64,000 nucleotides of DNA from Isoetes taiwanensis (lineage: Eukaryota > Streptophyta > Lycopodiopsida > Isoetales > Isoetaceae). The DNA lies in assembly GCA_021234155.1 (NCBI GenBank), contig JAJEKV010000064.1, forward strand, positions 6,014,001-6,078,000. Direction: 5' to 3'. A program made the translations under genes and the position numbers. The notes under the pieces were generated by a model. That model saw nothing but the letters and a program-made list of their open reading frames with translations, was not told the DNA's origin and did not search any database. Shown here one piece after another: positions 25,071-36,850 of the stretch. Each line of letters opens with the position of its first letter. Within the stretch, counting starts at the first letter, position 1.

Positions 25071-26961
25071 GTCCCATTGCATGGTTATACTAGAAAAGAC
25101 ATGATGATTATTGATTTTGCTTGTTTGGTGTCTACAAAAGTTGATTTTGCTCTTATGAAAATTTCTCTATTCTTTGCTTAGCTAAAACTAATATGCTAAT
25201 GGGCAAAGGGCGATAAGCCAAGGATTTCTACTGACTTACCCGGCCCCTTACCCCTGCTACCTTGATTAAAGCTAATTGTGGTCATGTTTGGGTGTGTAAC
25301 CGGGGTTCCTTTTCCCATCTCTCGTATCCGCTTTCAGCTATCAAGTTTGCATGGATGAAGTTGCTGCTCTGAACTTCTCTTAATCTGGTTACTGTTATGT
25401 TTTCCCTTAAAACATTTGTGTTTACGACATATGGTATGCTTCTTTATCTCCTCTATTTTGAGACAACGTAATACAACGATATAACTTGAATGAGATAAGT
25501 AAGTTTGTCGCCTGCCACAATCGCTAAGCAAAGATAAACTATTTGAATGCTTGTCTATTCTATGTTTTTCATTTGAGACTCATTACTATAATATGGAAAT
25601 ATGTTTTTTTTAAAAAAAGGGAGGAGGTACTGCTATCTAATGCATGCATTGTTCAAACTTGATGCTGGTCTGATATGATGAGACTGCATGGATACTTTAG
25701 ATAAACATAAACACGCGGAACATTCTCTACAGAGAGCGTACCGATAGAATAAAGTCTTTGATGCATATTTATCGTATATAATGGCATAGGCCCGATAATG
25801 CATAGTTTACCGCTGATATATGGTGAAATGCAGGCATTAGATTGCGGTATTTATGTTCTTAAAGTAGCTCAAATAATCAGGGGAATGGCTTGCTTATATT
25901 CACCAAGCACATAGGCATGCAAATGTTTTATATTGCTTAAAAAAAATAACATATGGTGTTCACTACACATTTCTTGGATCTAGGACTAGTTTGTACAACA
26001 GGTCGAGCAATGCATACAGTCCTGCACGTTATTTGATAACAGCATGCATGAGCATGTTTATGTTACTCGAAATTTCTGATATTTCTCTTTGTTCATCGTG
26101 ATACATTTACATGCAAGTATTCCTCGTGGCATGCAGAAATACCATGTTGTATTCCCTTAGCATTTCTTGAATTTTTGTCTTGGATGCACAATATAAAGGG
26201 GTAATGCACACAGTCCTGCATCATATGTGACTACTGGTATATGGATATAACCTCTCTGATTAAGGCATACCTTAGTAGTAGACCCAAACTATCGTCTTTA
26301 ATCTCTTGCTGCATATCTTGGTTTTAGTACTACAAATGCCTACTGTTCTACCATTAATGCACCATACATGAACAGTCTTAGCTAGACAGACCTTTCCTTC
26401 ATGCCCCTTCTAATGACCTTTCATGATTTACTAGTATTTAAACCAGTATAGGATACTCCAAATCCTAGAAAAGTAACTACCTCTTTGGGCATAGGTATTT
26501 CATAAGGTTGTTGAATAAATCTGCCCGGTTCTGCTACTTAAGTACAGAACACGATTAAAACCTAAACCTGAATCTTAAGAATATGCTACTGTTATCTCTC
26601 TAAGCTGCTAGCTAGTCTTACTGCTAACACCCCTAAGTTTATTATGACTTTGTAGTTTTCACTTCATATGGTTCCTAATAGCTTCCCATGATTAAATGGG
26701 TCTGATAAGCTCTGATCCGAAAGGTCAACGATAGATAGCTATATATTCCTAGACTTCGGATTGCTAGTATAACTAGCATGAGTCTTAGGAACCATCATAC
26801 GGAACAAACCTTTTGAGACCCTTATTTCCTGCTCCATGCATGATTCGATGCCCACATTAATCTTTTTACCTGGCACAATCTTTTTACTTGGCTATATTGG
26901 TTTACATGTTCTAAATAGCATAGCATGTTTTCTAATTCAGTGTCACTTTACTGAAATTTAG

Positions 26962-28579
26962 GACTATACCAATGAAGGCTCACAGCTGCATATTCTACCT
27001 GATGTTAGGAGTGCTCCAAATATTGAATGGATACCAGAGCTTAAAGATATGGGCTATGCTGCTACTGGAGCAATCCCCCCTAATAAAGCTGTGCAGCTCA
27101 TCTTGGGATGCATCAAAAGGTCTGAAATTCACAACCATTTCATTCTACACGAGAACAATCTGAAAGAAGGTGATCATTCCGCCATCATGTTTCTTGGAAC
27201 CAATAACATGCTAGCTCTTGCAGCCAAGTTTAATGAAACTGGTTATGATCCTCTGGCCTGTACTGCCCTCATTACTGATTCCTATGCACGCCTGCCTGAA
27301 GCCATTTATGAGGCCACAATGGCTGACTCTACCAATGTGCAGAAATACATCAAAGGGCTTCTGACTCTTGAAAAGGCCAATGGGGTAAAAGTTACCAACC
27401 CCCCACTGAATAAAGCTGCTATTAAATCACAGGCAAATTGTGCACCTACCAATATCTTCAGCACATGTCTTTTTGACATCAACACTCTTTCTGAAACTGA
27501 TAAAAATGCTCTGCTTGGCATCAGCCCCACCAAAGATATAATATCTCTAACACCGCCAATAATGAGATAGCTGACAATGCAGATGAGTATAGACTGAGAC
27601 AACTTAATTTAGCTAATTGTAGCTGCTACCCTATCCTTTCCCCTCGTCTTGTGGAATCATTTGGCCAAAGACATGACCAAGCTCTCTGGAAATCCAAAAA
27701 TCTCGGCATTATTGCACCCCTTAGCCTTGAATCCTGGATTAAGCTTGCGGCATTACCCCCCGCAGAGATTGAACAAGCTTACAATGATGCGTATAACCCG
27801 ATTCAAGGGTTGATAGACTGGAAATTGAGCTGCCATTCAGCACTAGCTTCTTTGGTAAAGAATGCAACAAAGGGGATGGATTCATCATGGGCCAGAAGGA
27901 TCACATGGCCAAGACAGAAGAAAAAAGAAATGAATTTTACCTTAAAAAAATCTGGAGGACACACTGCCCATATATCAAATGCAACTGTCAAAAATACACA
28001 AGAGGGAAGAAAGATTGCCTGGATGGCGGCATCAAATGGATTGATCACGCACTCTGGTATCTTATGAACCACCTGGACACCATCTGGCCAGCTCATTCAT
28101 CTACAGTAAGGTTTGCCCTATTCTGCTCTATTCTGAGGGCTCCACCAATGCGTACCGCCATTATAGCATACATTGGTTTCCTAAAAGTGCGGAAAATGCT
28201 GATTGATATGACCGACAGATATGCCGAGGACCAATCTGCTGACCTTAACCTTGAATTTGGAAACACCAAGCTTACTGATGTGCTTGAAAAGAGTATACGC
28301 CCAATGAAATTTCTGGTAGGGAGATCTGCCACTAGCCGCACTGATAGTTCTTCAAACAAAAGAAAACAAATCATCATTGAGGATGAGCACTCTGATATAA
28401 TACTTCCACCTTCAGTCTACAAAAAACCCATACCTGCAAGCACTCCCAGCAGCAGCAGTGTTGTCATTCTGGATGGGCAGACTAGCAACAACTCTAATGC
28501 TGAAAATTCGGTTAATAAGAGCAACCCCAGCAGCTTTGCACGAAATCCTGAAATCCAAGGAAGCAAGATCATCTATTAA
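26962..28579 (+). CDS. ORF2, unit 3
   Basis: Open from the acceptor at 26961 through 27530 (MGYAATGAIPPNKAVQLILG and onward), broken near 27535 (ACCAAAGAT against ACCAGCAGT in unit 4), and open again from 27887 to the stop at 28577-28579. Content as in unit 2. The internal donor ACA/GTAAGG is at 28103-28111. Confidence 0.5.
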
Positions 28580-28832
28580 CATAGGTACTACTATTTCTTA
28601 CTATTTACTGGTCTCATTTTGCATTTATCGCTACTTTTTTACTTTTGTATAATATTACATGGTTGCATTATGGTTTGCATGCTTAAATTCTTTTTTATCT
28701 TCTCTGCTATATACCTGCATTTCTTGTTTGTATTCCATATGGGATGTTCCCAAAATATATGGCCCATTCTATGGGTACAGGGATAAAACCCTAACTTTTT
28801 CTTTAATAATGATACATTCGTACTCACTACAG

Positions 28833-30928
28833 AATGAGGGGGTAAAAAAGTGGAGAATACTCAATAAAAATGAAGAAGGCCGATGGCGCCTCATGACAGT
28901 TAAGGAGTCACAAAATGTAAAGTATGTGCATTTCACATTCTTCTCCAAAGCCATAGATGGCATCAGATTTGATAAGACATTCAGGGAAGTTCTTGAAAAT
29001 ATGCTACCTGTTGTGGGTACTGAAATGATGGATAACACTAAGTTTGGCTGGAGCTATCTAAAAAACTTGAAAAGTTTGTTGTACAAACCAAGACTTGTCT
29101 TTGCTTTGAAGACACCACACTTTGAAATGCCCTTGTACCAATCCTAGTCTAAGAAGGTTTGTAGATCCCAAAGATAGGGCATATCGGAACAACCGAAGTT
29201 GAGCATTGTACAATCGTCGACCTTGAGAAATTGGCTGAAAATTGGATCAAATCATATTCTGACTTTCCATTCACTGTGGAAATGTTTGTGAAGGAGATGA
29301 GTAAGTCTATAGAACAGTTTTTCTCAGTTCATCAATTCACCATCAGGGATATACCTGCAGCAAGAGTTCAGCATACCAAAAGCTGCCTTCTTAATGAAAC
29401 CATAAAACTAGCCAGAGAATACATCAAGGATAATCAGGTATGCAAGAAATTTATGATCAAAGATGATGCCGTACACAGGAATATTATATGGCTCAATGAG
29501 AACATCTATGTTGCTGGCATTGACAAAGCTAGTAACAATCCTTCTTTTATATGTCCAGCACATATCAGAGAAGAAGCCTATAAAAGACTAGAAAGCTCTG
29601 ATTTTAGCAAGATTGATATGAACAGTGATGATCTAAAGTTCAAAATCGCCCAAGAGATACAGATCTTTATTGGGTTCTGGCCACCCAATACAAGCACCCT
29701 GCCCTATCTTCTAGGTATCTACAAGGCCCATAAAAAAGAATACCGATGGATCACAAATGCCCATGAGACTATTTTTTCTCTTCCAGCAAAAATCATAGCG
29801 GTGGGCTTAATCAGATCCTAGAAATCTGGCCAAGGATTTGTCAAGAAAAATGTGCTCGGTATAATTTCTTTCATAAAGAAAAGGTCAAGGCCTCCTGGGT
29901 TATTGGATCGATATATGATATAGCTTGCAATCTTCCAAGCAATATACACGAAGTTTTCGTAGCAGACATTACCAAATGCTACGAAAACATACCTATTGAT
30001 GGAGATTCAGGAATTTGTTCCACCATGCAGAAGGTATTTCAGCTAGCATGGTACAGCCAAAAGCAGTTGAATAAAAACTTTAACATGTGGTACAAGACTG
30101 GCTATAAAGGTGAAGCTGAAGTGAAATGGTCACATACTAAACCTCCCAGCAACCAATGGACGCTAATGGATCAACAGATGTTTACAGAATTGAATGCATG
30201 GTTGCTTAACAATTGCTTTCTGCAGATGGGCAGCTCTATCTGGAAACAAATTAGAGGAATTGCTATGGGTTTTGCATGTAGCCCAGGTTGGTGCAACCTT
30301 TATTTATCATGGTTTGAACTCACCTTCATCTTGAATCTACTTAAAACAAACCAGAGAGAAATTGCTCTTACTTTCAACAATATGCATAGATACATGGATG
30401 ACTTGTTAGGAATTAACAGCAGGAACATACGGAGATATCTTGGACTGGAAAACCAAGTGATGACAACTGAATTACTGCAGTTATATGACCTAAAAGTGTT
30501 GAAAGTCAAAGATGAAACAGAATACTGGGGTATTGAAGGTTTACTCAAATTCAAGGGAAGAAAGGTTAATTTTCTGAACATGACCATCGAAGTCATTAAT
30601 CCGGAGCATGGTACTTTTGAAACTTACAGATACGATAAAAGGCTCAAATTGCCCTTTGCTTTGCAGCCGGTTCATTGATGCTTCAAGTGCGGACCTTATC
30701 ATCGGGCCCGCAATGTAATTTTGTCACGATTATGCCTTACCTATATGTTCATAGCAATCCCAAGGTGAAAGCTGCACAAGACATTAGGGAGCTTATACAA
30801 GTCTTTATTCTCAAAGGCTTCTTCCACCAAGATGTTTGGAATACTGTCATACGGACACTCAATACAGACCACTATCCTGGACTCTTATTTGACATCAAGG
30901 ATATGACAGCTCAGCTGCTAACTTACTG
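28833..30928 (+). CDS. Penelope-like reverse transcriptase, unit 3
   Basis: Same product as unit 1. Breaks lie at about 29105-29230 (an insertion of TT in TTTGCTTTGAAGACACC and neighbours), 29803 (GCGGTGGGC against GCAGCTGGGC) and 30660-30760. Motif A (VADITKCYENIP) is intact around 29960 and motifs B and C are open in frame 30025-30678. The terminal donor reads TTACTG/GTATTT instead of TTACAG. Confidence 0.65.
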
Positions 30929-30973
30929 GTATTTATTATAATTTATATTTTCTTTAAAACTTAGTTGGCGGGG

Positions 30974-30999
30974 GGGGCCCTATAGCAATATAGGGACCC
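30974..30999 (+). other. Hairpin after the RT, unit 3/4 junction
   Basis: Arms GGGGCCCTATA (30974-30984) and TATAGGGACCC (30989-30999) around the loop GCAA. It is a slightly shifted version of the earlier two, and the stem is retained. Confidence 0.65.
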
Positions 31000-32082
31000 T
31001 CTCACCCCTTATCTTGACTAACATGGGACCACCCCGCGCCTTCCTAGGTGGGAGGTAGGCCAAATTTTATATATATATATATATATATAAATATATATTC
31101 ACTGTCCCCCGACTTGCATAATACTCCTTGTCATTCTACACAAATTTGCAGCCTCACTTGTTGGTCTTGAGGCCCTTGGTTGGCAAGAAGGTAATTACCC
31201 TCTTGTATGCTTAAGTCCACACCCTATTGTTCTTAAGACCCTGGTGTGACGTAAAGGAAATTACCCTCTTTTAGGCCTAAAGGCACACTTTACTAAGATA
31301 ATATTAACATTCTAAATACATACATTCTTCTACTAATCTAGTGTTATGACTGACCAATAGAATTCCACTTTTCATAAAAAACATTTGACAATTTGTTCTC
31401 ACGAACAAGTTTGACATCTTTTAGAGTTGTCCTCTTGTTAACTTTGGATCACCATAGTAATTAGTGACCAACTTGTCTATATTACCATTGTGCATCATTA
31501 AGTATATCAAGACTGTATGGGCCTTACAGCTTAACTTGAGGACATGGACTTGGAAAAGCTGGATATGAGGCACGCAAACTAAAGATGGTCATAACGCACC
31601 TTGATTGGCTAAATTTTGATATTTTTACTTTATTAAAAGGAGACTCTGCATAGGCTAACACCCTCTAATCATGATACGTTCACCCACCAACTTTAACGTT
31701 TACTAGGAATAATAGGGCCCTAATGGTTGACCACATATACTCTTTAAAGTATGGTTGTACAAGAAATGGACTATTAGGGTATATCACATTTATTGCCTGT
31801 TCACTGCCTGCGCGCAAATGATGCTCGAGCATAACCTAAGGAGCCGAAGTTAGGCTTTGCTCAAGAGCTGAATACGGCCGACGGCGCCTATGCAGAAAGA
31901 TTTGGTGAAAAAAGATGCACAGGACGATTTGGAGCAGAGGACCATACGCTTGGAATGACCGGTTGGCTGGACTCTTCCAATAAAATTTCAAATCAAATCA
32001 AATCGAATATGATCCTTTGCATAGGCCGGTATTTTCTTCCTTCACTCTTGTTTGCTCTGTTCTCGGCTTTGCATGCGCCCGA

Positions 32083-32710
32083 AATGATCTGATTGGAGTT
32101 AAATAACGAAGAGGAGAATATTCTTAATGAATTCCTCAAAATTTGTGCATTGGCCAAAATACGATTCTAGTTGTCCTTATATCGAACAAAATGTGCTTGC
32201 TCTAAACCTAATGAGCATTTACCTTGAGGCCGTCGATATTTCATATTTGGTGATAAAGAGGAAGTTGATTTCATATTCTCCTAGAGAGCTGGAGTTCTAG
32301 CTGAATATTGTTTTACGTGAGGGTTGTTTGGAGTGTTTACGGAAGGTTGATAACATGGGCAGGACAAAGGGCTTCCTAATAGCAGTGCCACTAGAAATGA
32401 CATTATCAAAGTTCTTACTAAGGCTGCATTGCTCAATGAGCATGGAAGGGCCGATGGCACTCCAACGAAGGATTTAGCAAAGAATACTTTGATGGATATG
32501 ATTACCAAAGCTGGCCTCAACTCGAACTGCGGAATGAGGTAAACAAAAGAACACAAAGTAGCGGTGCGCAACAAACCACGACTACGAGTTGGCAACTATG
32601 GAAAAAACAATAGCACAAATGATGACATAGTGGAGCTAGCTGAGGACACACCTAAATGCATGTTCATGCAAGACCAAGACTCGGATGAGGAGGATCTGCC
32701 ACTAAATCAG
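32083..32710 (+). CDS. Gene 1, unit 4 (frame broken)
   Basis: The most damaged copy of gene 1: between 32130 and 32350 many CAG/CTG sites are altered (for example ACCTTGAGGCCGTCG for CAACAGAGGCTGC), while the helical repeats and the acidic tail (frame 32564-32821) are unchanged. It ends with GT after LNQ at 32710. Confidence 0.4.
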
Positions 32711-34583
32711 GTCCCATTGCATGGTTATACTAGAAAAGACATGATGATTATTGATTTTGCTTGTTTGGTGTCTACAAAAGTTGATTTTGCTCTTATGAAA
32801 ATTTCTCTATTCTTTGCTTAGCTAAAACTAATATGCTAATGGGCAAAGGGCGATAAGCCAAGGATCCCTACTGACTTACTCCGGCCCCCTTACCCTGTTA
32901 CCTTGATTAAAGCTAATTGTGGTCATGTTTGGGTGCAGGTAACCGGGGTTCCTTTTCCCATCTCTGTGTATCTGTTTCAGCTATCAAGTTTGCATGGATG
33001 AAGTTGCTGCTCTGAACTTCTCTTAATCTGGTTACTGTTATGTTTTCCCTTAAAACATTTGTGTTTACGACATATGGTATGCTTCTTTATCTCCTCTATT
33101 TTGAGACAACGTAATACAACGATATAACTTGAATGAGATAAGTAAGTTTGTTTGCCACAATGCGCTAAGCGAAGATAAACTATTTGAATGCTTGTCTATT
33201 CTATGTTTTTCATTTGAGACTCATTACTATAATATGGAAATATGTTTTTTTTTAAAAAAGGGAGGAGGTACTGCTATCTAATGCATGCATTGTTCAAACT
33301 TGATGCTGTCTGTATATGATGAGACTGCATGGATACTTTAGATAAACATAAACACGCGGGAACATTCTACAGCAGAGCAGCCTGATAGAATAAAGTCTTT
33401 GATGCATATTTATCGTACATAATGGCATAGGCCTGAATAATGCATAGTTTACCGCTGATATATGGTGAAATGCAGGCATTAGATTGCAGTATTTATGTTC
33501 TTAAAGTAGCTCAAATAATCAGGGGAATGGCTTGCTTATATTCACCAAGCACATAGGCATGCAAATGTTTTATATTGCTTAAAAAAAATAACATATGGTG
33601 TTCACTACACATTTCTTGGATCTAGGACTAGTTTGTACAACAGGTCGAGCAATGCATCTGATCCCTGACGTTATTTGATAACAGCATGCATGAGCATGTT
33701 TATGTTACTCGAAATTTCTGATATTTCTCTTTGTTCACTGCATACATTTACATGCAAGTATTCCTCGTGGCATGCAGAAATACCATGTTGTATTCCCTTA
33801 GCATTTCTTGAATTTTTGTCTTGGATGCACAATATAAAGGGGTAATGCACACAGTCCTGCATCATATGTGACTACTTGGTATATGGATATAACCTCTCCG
33901 ATTAAGGCATACCTTAGTAGTAGACCCAAACTATCGATTTTTAATCTCTTGCTTGCATATCTTGGTTTTAGTACTACAAATGCCTCTTGTTCTACCATTA
34001 ATGCACCATACATGAACAGGTCTTAGCTAGACGGACCTTTCCTTCATGCCCCTTCTAATGACCTTTCATGATTTACTAGTATTTAAACCAGTATAGGATA
34101 CTCCAAATCCTAGAAAAGTAACTACCTCTTTGGGCATAGGTATTTCATAAGGTTGTTGAATAAATCTGCCCGGTTCTGCTACTTAAGTACAGAACACGAT
34201 TAAAACCTAAACCTGAATCTTAAGAATATGCTACTGTTATCTCTCTAAGCTGCTAGCTAGTCTTACTGCTAACACCCCTAAGTTTATTATGACTTTGTAG
34301 TTTTCACTTCATATGGTTCCTAATGGCTTCCCATGATTAAATGGGTCTGATAAGCTCTGATCTGGAAAGGTCACTGCATAGATAGCTATATATTCCTAGA
34401 CTTCGGATTGCTAGTATAACTAGCATGAGTCTTAGGAACCATCATACGGAACAAACCTTTTGAGACCCTTATTTCCTGCTCCATGCATGATTCGATGCCC
34501 ACATTAATCTTTTTACCTGGCACAATCTTTTTACTTGGCTATATTGGTTTACATGTTCTAAATAGCATAGCATGTTTTCTAAT

Positions 34584-34648
34584 GACATAGCATAGCATAG
34601 CATAGCATAGCCTAGTGGTGTGACATTAAAATACTCTCTCTCTCTAAT
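34584..34648. repeat. 65-bp insertion in unit 4 with CATAG and CT microsatellites
   Basis: Units 1-3 read GTTTTCTAATTCAGTG here. Unit 4 has 65 extra bases with about five CATAG repeats and a CT run, flanked on both sides by TCTAAT, which could be a 6-bp target duplication or slippage. It lies in the intron upstream of ORF2. Confidence 0.7.
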
Positions 34649-34673
34649 TCAGTGTCACTTTACTGAAATTTAG

Positions 34674-36767
34674 GACTATACCAATGAAGGCTCACAGCTG
34701 CATATTCTACCTGATGTTAGGAGTGCTCCAAATATTGAATGGATACCAGAGCTTAAAGATATGGGCTATGCTGCTACTGGAGCAATCCCCCCTAATAAAG
34801 CTGTGCAGCTCATCTTGGGATGCATCAAAAGGTCTGAAATTCACAACCATTTCATTCTACACGAGAACAATCTGAAAGAAGGTGATCATTCCGCCATCAT
34901 GTTTCTTGGAACCAATAACATGCTAGCTCTTGCAGCCAAGTTTAATGAAACTGGTTATGATCCTCTGGCCTGTACTGCCCTCATTACTGATTCCTATGCA
35001 CGCCTGCCTGAAGCCATTTATGAGGCCACAATGGCTGACTCTACCAATGTGCAGAAATACATCAAAGGGCTTACAGCTCTTGAAAAGGCCAATGGGGTAA
35101 AAGTTACCAACCCCCCACTGAATAAAGCTGCTATTAAATCACAGGCAAATTGTGCACCTACCAATATCTTCAGCACATGTCTTTTTGACATCAACACTCT
35201 TTCTGAAACTGATAAAAATGCTCTGCTTGGCATCAGCCCCACCAGCAGTAATATCTCTAACACTGCCAATACTGAGATAGCTGACAATGCAGATGAGTAT
35301 AGACTGAGACAACTTAATTTAGCTAATTGTAGCTGCTACCCTATCCTTTCCCCTCGTCTTGTGGAATCATTTGGCCAAAGACATGACCAAGCTCTCTGGA
35401 AATCCAAAAATCTCGGCATTATTGCACCCCTTAGCCTTGAATCCTGGATTAAGCTTGCTGGCATTACCCCTGCAGAGATTGAACAAGCTTACAATGATGC
35501 AGATAATCTGATTCGAAGGGTTGATAGACTGGAAATTGAGCTGCCATTCAGCACTAGCTTCTTTGGTAAAGAATGCAACAAAGGGGATGGATTCATCATG
35601 GGCCAGAAGGATCACATGGCCAAGACAGAAGAAAAAAGAAATGAATTTTACCTTAAAAAAATCTGGAGGACACACTGCCCATATATCAAATGCAACTGTC
35701 AAAAATACACAAGAGGGAAGAAAGATTGCCTGGATGGCGGCATCAAATGGATTGATCACGCACTCTGGTATCTTATGAACCACCTGGACACCATCTGGCC
35801 AGCTCATTCATCTACAGATGGGGAGAAAGGGATATGCCAGGTTATCGAGCAAGTTTGCAAACTAGCTTGGACCAATCAGCTGAAAAAGGATAAGAAATAT
35901 AATATGTGGTACACCCGAAATTCTAACGGATCTTTTGAAGTAACCTGGAAAAAGGTAAATCCCAAGGGCAAAAAGTGGACATTGTTAGGGTTGGATGGAT
36001 TTTGCAAAATGAATAAATGGTTGCTTAAGTGCTGTTTTCTTAAAATGGGTAGCTTCATTTGGAGACAGGTCAAGGGAATTCCTATGGGTTTCCCTTGTAG
36101 CCCGTCATGGTGCAATCTGTATTTGGCCTTTTACGAACTGAATTTTATTACTGATCTCTGCAAGGAGGGTAAACTCCAGGAAGCAAACTCATTTAGATAC
36201 TGCAGCAGATACATAGATGATCTGATAGGGATTAATTGCTTCTACATCAGGGAGTACCTCAACATTGTCGGTAATAATCTTAATGATAATAGCAAGTGCA
36301 TTTATGACCTGAATATCCTTAAAATAAAAGATGAAACTGAGTATTGGACAGTTTTGGGAGTTGGGGGCAGCAGTGGAAGAAGAGTAAATTTTCTCAACAT
36401 GACCATTGAGATATTGAATGTGGGGCTCGGAACATATTGCACATATAGGTATGATAAGCGGGACAAGCTTCCTTTTAAAGCATCTAGGTTCGTGCACGCC
36501 AATAGTTGCCGACCTTATAATATGGCAATCAACGTGCTGATCTCACAAGTTTTACCATATCTATATGTACACAGTAACCCCTTTCTAGCAGCTGAAGACT
36601 TGCATAATCTGGTCAAGGATTTCTGTACCAAGGGCTTTAAAGCCAAGGATGTATGGAAAACACTATACAAGGCTTTAAAGGATAATGATTTTCCTGGACT
36701 GCGATACGATATATGCACAATGGTCAAAGAGCTACAAAAATTCAGGTACGAAATCTCGCATACTTAA
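34674..36767 (+). CDS. Chimeric ORF2-RT of unit 4 (family A head, family B RT tail)
   Basis: A single open frame from the phase-0 acceptor at 34673 to TAA at 36765-36767 (first ATG 34761, 668 aa). Up to codon ACA 35814-35816 it equals family A ORF2, including CPYIKCNCQK. From GAT 35817 it is a diverged RT: DGEKGICQVIEQ, MWYTRNSNG, GIPMGFPCSPSWCNLYL (motif B), SRYIDDLIGIN (motif C), RRVNFLNMTIEI, TYRYDKRDKLPF and SQVLPYLYVHSNP. The finger domain and motif A, with the first catalytic Asp, are absent, so the product should not be an active polymerase although the frame is intact. About half of the RT residues match family A by eye. The donor AG/GTACG at 36745 matches the family A donor position. 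A recombinant element or an assembly join are both possible. Confidence 0.75.
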   Translation, partial: DYTNEGSQLHILPDVRSAPNIEWIPELKDMGYAATGAIPPNKAVQLILGCIKRSEIHNHFILHENNLKEGDHSAIMFLGTNNMLALAAKFNETGYDPLACTALITDSYARLPEAIYEATMADSTNVQKYIKGLTALEKANGVKVTNPPLNKAAIKSQANCAPTNIFSTCLFDINTLSETDKNALLGISPTSSNISNTANTEIADNADEYRLRQLNLANCSCYPILSPRLVESFGQRHDQALWKSKNLGIIAPLSLESWIKLAGITPAEIEQAYNDADNLIRRVDRLEIELPFSTSFFGKECNKGDGFIMGQKDHMAKTEEKRNEFYLKKIWRTHCPYIKCNCQKYTRGKKDCLDGGIKWIDHALWYLMNHLDTIWPAHSSTDGEKGICQVIEQVCKLAWTNQLKKDKKYNMWYTRNSNGSFEVTWKKVNPKGKKWTLLGLDGFCKMNKWLLKCCFLKMGSFIWRQVKGIPMGFPCSPSWCNLYLAFYELNFITDLCKEGKLQEANSFRYCSRYIDDLIGINCFYIREYLNIVGNNLNDNSKCIYDLNILKIKDETEYWTVLGVGGSSGRRVNFLNMTIEILNVGLGTYCTYRYDKRDKLPFKASRFVHANSCRPYNMAINVLISQVLPYLYVHSNPFLAAEDLHNLVKDFCTKGFKAKDVWKTLYKALKDNDFPGLRYDICTMVKELQKFRYEISHT

Positions 36768-36819
36768 TGGATGTTTAAGTAGGGTTCTAGGTGTAACTTT
36801 CTACTTATACAGGTGGAGA

Positions 36820-36850
36820 GGTGGGTCCCTATGTCATATAGGGACCCACC
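36820..36850 (+). other. Perfect 13-bp hairpin after the family B RT
   Basis: Arms GGTGGGTCCCTAT (36820-36832) and ATAGGGACCCACC (36838-36850) around the loop GTCAT. Position matches the family A hairpins, but the stem sequence differs on both sides together. A separate 12-nt palindrome CCTCCCGGGAGG lies at 36886-36897. Confidence 0.8.

Larger units (their letters stand above)
8161..35816 (+). mobile_element. Head-to-tail array of four Penelope-like retroelement units (family A)
   Basis: The same sequence recurs with periods 7646, 7626 and 7640 bp (anchor TCGAATATGATCC at 9091, 16737, 24363 and 32003). Units run 8161-15804, 15805-23426, 23427-31066 and 31067-35816; the last is cut. Each carries gene 1, ORF2 and an RT on the plus strand, a hairpin after the RT and a TA microsatellite at the junction. 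There are no long terminal repeats, primer-binding site or integrase. Head-to-tail tandem copies and introns retained inside the element are both known for Penelope-like elements. A plain tandem segmental duplication, or an assembly expansion, could give the same picture. Confidence 0.75.

Noticed and set aside
35367..35807. 146-aa minus-strand ORF opposite ORF2, also in the other units
   Set aside because: Antisense shadow of the ORF2 coding frame; contains no independent signal.
8161..35816. LTR retrotransposon array
   Set aside because: No long terminal repeats, no primer-binding or polypurine tract, no integrase or protease; RT motifs are not Ty1/Ty3-like.
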